From positions 1 to 24,537 of the forward strand of contig JALNYX010000011.1 in assembly GCA_023229615.1 (NCBI GenBank): DNA of 24,537 nucleotides, read 5' to 3'. The position numbers were made by a program, and so were the translations under genes. Of this stretch, positions 22,937-24,537 are shown in pieces (the first letter of the stretch is position 1; each line of letters starts with the position of its first letter). Source of the DNA: Candidatus Moraniibacteriota bacterium. Its GTDB lineage: Bacteria > Patescibacteriota > Minisyncoccia > Moranbacterales > UBA9337. Under the pieces are notes generated by a model, which was given only the letters and a program-made list of their open reading frames with translations, ran no database searches and had not been told where the DNA came from.

Positions 22937-22966
22937 ATTATCACACTGATAGTATAACAGTGTCAA
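22937..22966 (-). promoter_or_regulatory. Promoter of lexA
   Basis: On the minus strand, consensus TTGACA (22961-22966), an 18-nt spacer and GATAAT (22937-22942) with TGT extension. The ATG is 17 bases downstream of the -10, so the leader is very short (about 10 nt). Confidence 0.65.
22943..22963. promoter_or_regulatory. Candidate LexA operator
   Basis: ACACTG-N9-CAGTGT, with perfect 6-bp arms and partial symmetry inside, occupies the spacer between the -35 and -10 boxes of lexA. LexA proteins usually repress their own gene, so this is the likely SOS box of this lineage. Confidence 0.55.
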
Positions 22967-23002
22967 TCAATCACTGCAAGTACCCAGGGTGTGGATAAGT
23001 CT

Positions 23003-23028
23003 AAAAAACAGCACGTATGCTGTTTTTT
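23003..23028 (-). terminator. Terminator after the lytic transglycosylase gene
   Basis: Arms 23003-23013 (aaaaaacagca) and 23018-23028 form a perfect 11-bp stem with a 4-base loop and T-runs on either strand. It lies 31 bases after the stop. Confidence 0.85.
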
Positions 23029-23058
23029 TGAATGTATAAAAGTTTCTTACCGAAAAAA

Positions 23059-24339
23059 TTACAAATTATCATATCCTTTTGCCAAAGATTGGATGCCTGG
23101 GGCGTAATTGGTATATCCATAGCAAGTCCAGCCCAAATATTTCATTGAAGCATAAATCTCCCAATCAACTTTCACGCTCTTTCCATTACAGGGGTTTTTA
23201 ATACTAACTTTTCCACTTTCTGTAGCCCCGTCATTCTCCAGCTTCAGCGCCATCGCGACAACTCCATCCAAAAGATCCCACGGATCGGGCGGATTATTTC
23301 CAGTTGCCGAGGCAATCTTACTCTTGTATCCCATCCAGGTATCAGACATAAACTGCGCCGCTCCCATCGCACCTCCAGAGCCGGGATAACTTTTAGATGC
23401 GCAAGAAACCGGACGCTTTTTGTAATTATAATCAAGCTCATCGCATATTTGTTTGAAATATTTTTTTCGAGCCGTAGTCATTATACTGTCAGTATACGTG
23501 CAATTCCCCGCCAAGGGATTGCCTCCCGATTCCATCGACAACATTCCAAACAAAAATCCTTTTCTTACTCCTGTCACCTTGTTGGCAAATTTAATGGCAT
23601 CTTTGATTTCTCCGGTATCATAACTCTTTCCCAAAATTCTATTCAAATCGTTTCTCAACTCATTCATTTTCTGCTGGAGTTCTCCTATCGTGGCTTCCTT
23701 TTCCGCGACCTTTTCTTCAAAGACCTGCTTTTCACTCACCAGGCTGTTTTTTTCCGCCTGTTTTTCTTGCAGAATATCTTCATGCTCCTCCTTCTTGCCC
23801 TCCAATTCTTCCTTTTCTTTTTCAAGATTGGATTGCGACTCCTTAATACCGTCCACCATCATAACAACTTTCTTTTTCAAACTAGACAAATGGTCGCGCG
23901 TAGAAACTATTTGTGAGAAATTATCACTGCCAGTCACAAAATAAACAGCCGGCTGATTGTAATTATAATAAGATTCCTGAATAAGCCGTCTAAGAATATC
24001 TTTTTGTTTTTCAATACTAGCTTCTATTCTTTCTACTTCTTTTTCTTTTCGGGAGATAGTTTCTTCTGTGGTTTCAATAACATTCGCGGTCTGATTTATT
24101 ACTGATTGAGTACTGTTAACAGCGCCTTGAAGTCTTTGCACGTCACTTTCGTATCTGGCTTTTTTTTCCATTTCCTCTTTAATTTGTTTTGCTGTTTTTT
24201 CAATACTACTTTCCGTATCCGAAACATCCGCTCCGCTGGCAGTTTTAATTGTCAAAAAAGAAAAAAAGGGCAACAGGAAAACTCCCACCAAAAAAATAGC
24301 GCTCAACGAAAAAATTACTTTCTTCTTTTTCAATATCAT
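23059..24339 (-). CDS. Secreted coiled-coil lytic murein transglycosylase
   Basis: The 426-residue product begins with a signal sequence or anchor (residues 5-30, ASGA after it). A long coiled coil follows (about 40-235), like those of EnvC, PcsB and CwlO-type hydrolases, with an embedded YYNYNQPAVYFVTGSDNFSQ segment that is typical of that group. The C-terminal domain (about 245-426) is SLT/MltB-like: catalytic E270 in GMLSMESGGN, then GGAMGAAQFMSDTWMGY, then DPWDLLDGVVAMALKL. It should cleave glycan strands of peptidoglycan without hydrolysis. Cysteines C280, C299, C313, C384 and C406 suggest disulfides outside the cell. The coiled coil may place it at the division site under FtsEX-type control, which is inference. 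It has a good promoter and a strong terminator. Confidence 0.88.
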   Translation of the reverse strand: MILKKKKVIFSLSAIFLVGVFLLPFFSFLTIKTASGADVSDTESSIEKTAKQIKEEMEKKARYESDVQRLQGAVNSTQSVINQTANVIETTEETISRKEKEVERIEASIEKQKDILRRLIQESYYNYNQPAVYFVTGSDNFSQIVSTRDHLSSLKKKVVMMVDGIKESQSNLEKEKEELEGKKEEHEDILQEKQAEKNSLVSEKQVFEEKVAEKEATIGELQQKMNELRNDLNRILGKSYDTGEIKDAIKFANKVTGVRKGFLFGMLSMESGGNPLAGNCTYTDSIMTTARKKYFKQICDELDYNYKKRPVSCASKSYPGSGGAMGAAQFMSDTWMGYKSKIASATGNNPPDPWDLLDGVVAMALKLENDGATESGKVSIKNPCNGKSVKVDWEIYASMKYLGWTCYGYTNYAPGIQSLAKGYDNL

Positions 24340-24351
24340 ATTATTAGCTAT

Positions 24352-24380
24352 ATTTTACCATTTTTAAAAGCGCCTTGCAA
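24352..24380 (-). promoter_or_regulatory. Promoter of the lytic transglycosylase gene
   Basis: On the minus strand, TTGCAA (24375-24380), a 17-nt spacer and TAAAAT (24352-24357), 12 bases before the ATG. The leader would be very short or absent. Confidence 0.6.
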
Positions 24381-24440
24381 ACACAAAAACCCACAACAAT
24401 CATCAATCATATCCATAAAAATTGTCAGACAATAAAAAAA

Positions 24441-24466
24441 CGGAAAACCTCTTTCGAGACTTTCCG
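24441..24466. terminator. Hairpin, possible terminator of an upstream or edge unit
   Basis: cggaaa pairs with tttccg around an inner ctc/gag pair with a two-base internal mismatch. An A-run precedes it on the plus strand, giving a T-run on the minus strand, so it could end a minus-strand transcript coming from beyond the window. Confidence 0.4.
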
Positions 24467-24472
24467 CTGGCA

Positions 24473-24525
24473 GTCGAATTCAAAATTGATATGCTTCATT
24501 TCTTGTGATCAATTTTGAATTTGAC
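24473..24525. repeat. 18-bp inverted repeat at the window edge
   Basis: Arms 24473-24490 and 24508-24525 pair at 17 of 18 positions plus one G-T, with a 17-nt loop. No gene is visible between 24340 and the end of the window. Confidence 0.65.
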
Positions 24526-24537
24526 CTCGATTGATAT

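Overview
The window is A+T-rich and tightly packed. Intergenic spaces are short and most starts have no visible Shine-Dalgarno motif. The compact IF-2 (598 aa), the DUF4446 and PEGA/beta-propeller membrane proteins, the secreted beta-helix proteins with a dockerin-like end, the four-helix-bundle (IVP) gene and the AT-rich intergenic repeats together suggest a Patescibacteria/CPR bacterium, probably of the Parcubacteria/Moranbacteria type. That placement is inference, because the window holds no rRNA or other decisive marker. TGA is used as a stop (the abiEi/abiEii ATGA overlap, the abiEii stop), so the UGA=Gly code of Gracilibacteria/SR1 is not in use.

Region 1 (1-8371, all minus strand) is accessory. 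It holds the first 1148 codons of a giant secreted protein built from repeated modules of about 440 residues, then a four-helix-bundle (23S intervening-sequence type) gene bracketed by a 38-bp inverted repeat, then an AbiE-type toxin-antitoxin pair with its own promoter and a palindrome. A stretch of repeats and gene fossils follows. Next come a secreted beta-helix protein ending in a dockerin-like EF-hand and a membrane protein that appears split by a one-base frameshift in a short G-run.

Region 2 (8495-16144, plus strand) is housekeeping: a PEGA/beta-propeller membrane protein, DUF4446, infB-rbfA-nrnA (translation initiation, 30S maturation, nanoRNA turnover), nfo (AP endonuclease IV), a YfcE-type phosphoesterase and a family 4 uracil-DNA glycosylase. 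nfo and the glycosylase are both base-excision repair enzymes. A 145-bp element with 26-bp inverted ends lies just before the glycosylase.

Region 3 (16152-24339, minus strand) has tRNA-Leu(UAA) and tRNA-Cys(GCA) with a promoter and upstream terminator, a secreted 3D-domain cell-wall enzyme with a structured leader of about 150 nt, and a four-gene efflux operon (CsoR/CstR-like repressor, membrane fusion protein, RND permease, DUF2892). It continues with lexA and a coiled-coil lytic transglycosylase. The csoR-like gene and lexA have similar promoter layouts: a strong TTGACA -35, an 18-nt spacer and a palindrome inside the spacer, consistent with autorepression.

The most notable items are the inverted-repeat-bounded IVP cassette with a fossil copy nearby, the CsoR-family regulator that lacks the copper-ligand His and controls an RND pump, the LexA with a Cys-Gly cleavage site and its candidate operator, the 3D-gene leader RNA and the 145-bp inverted-repeat element.
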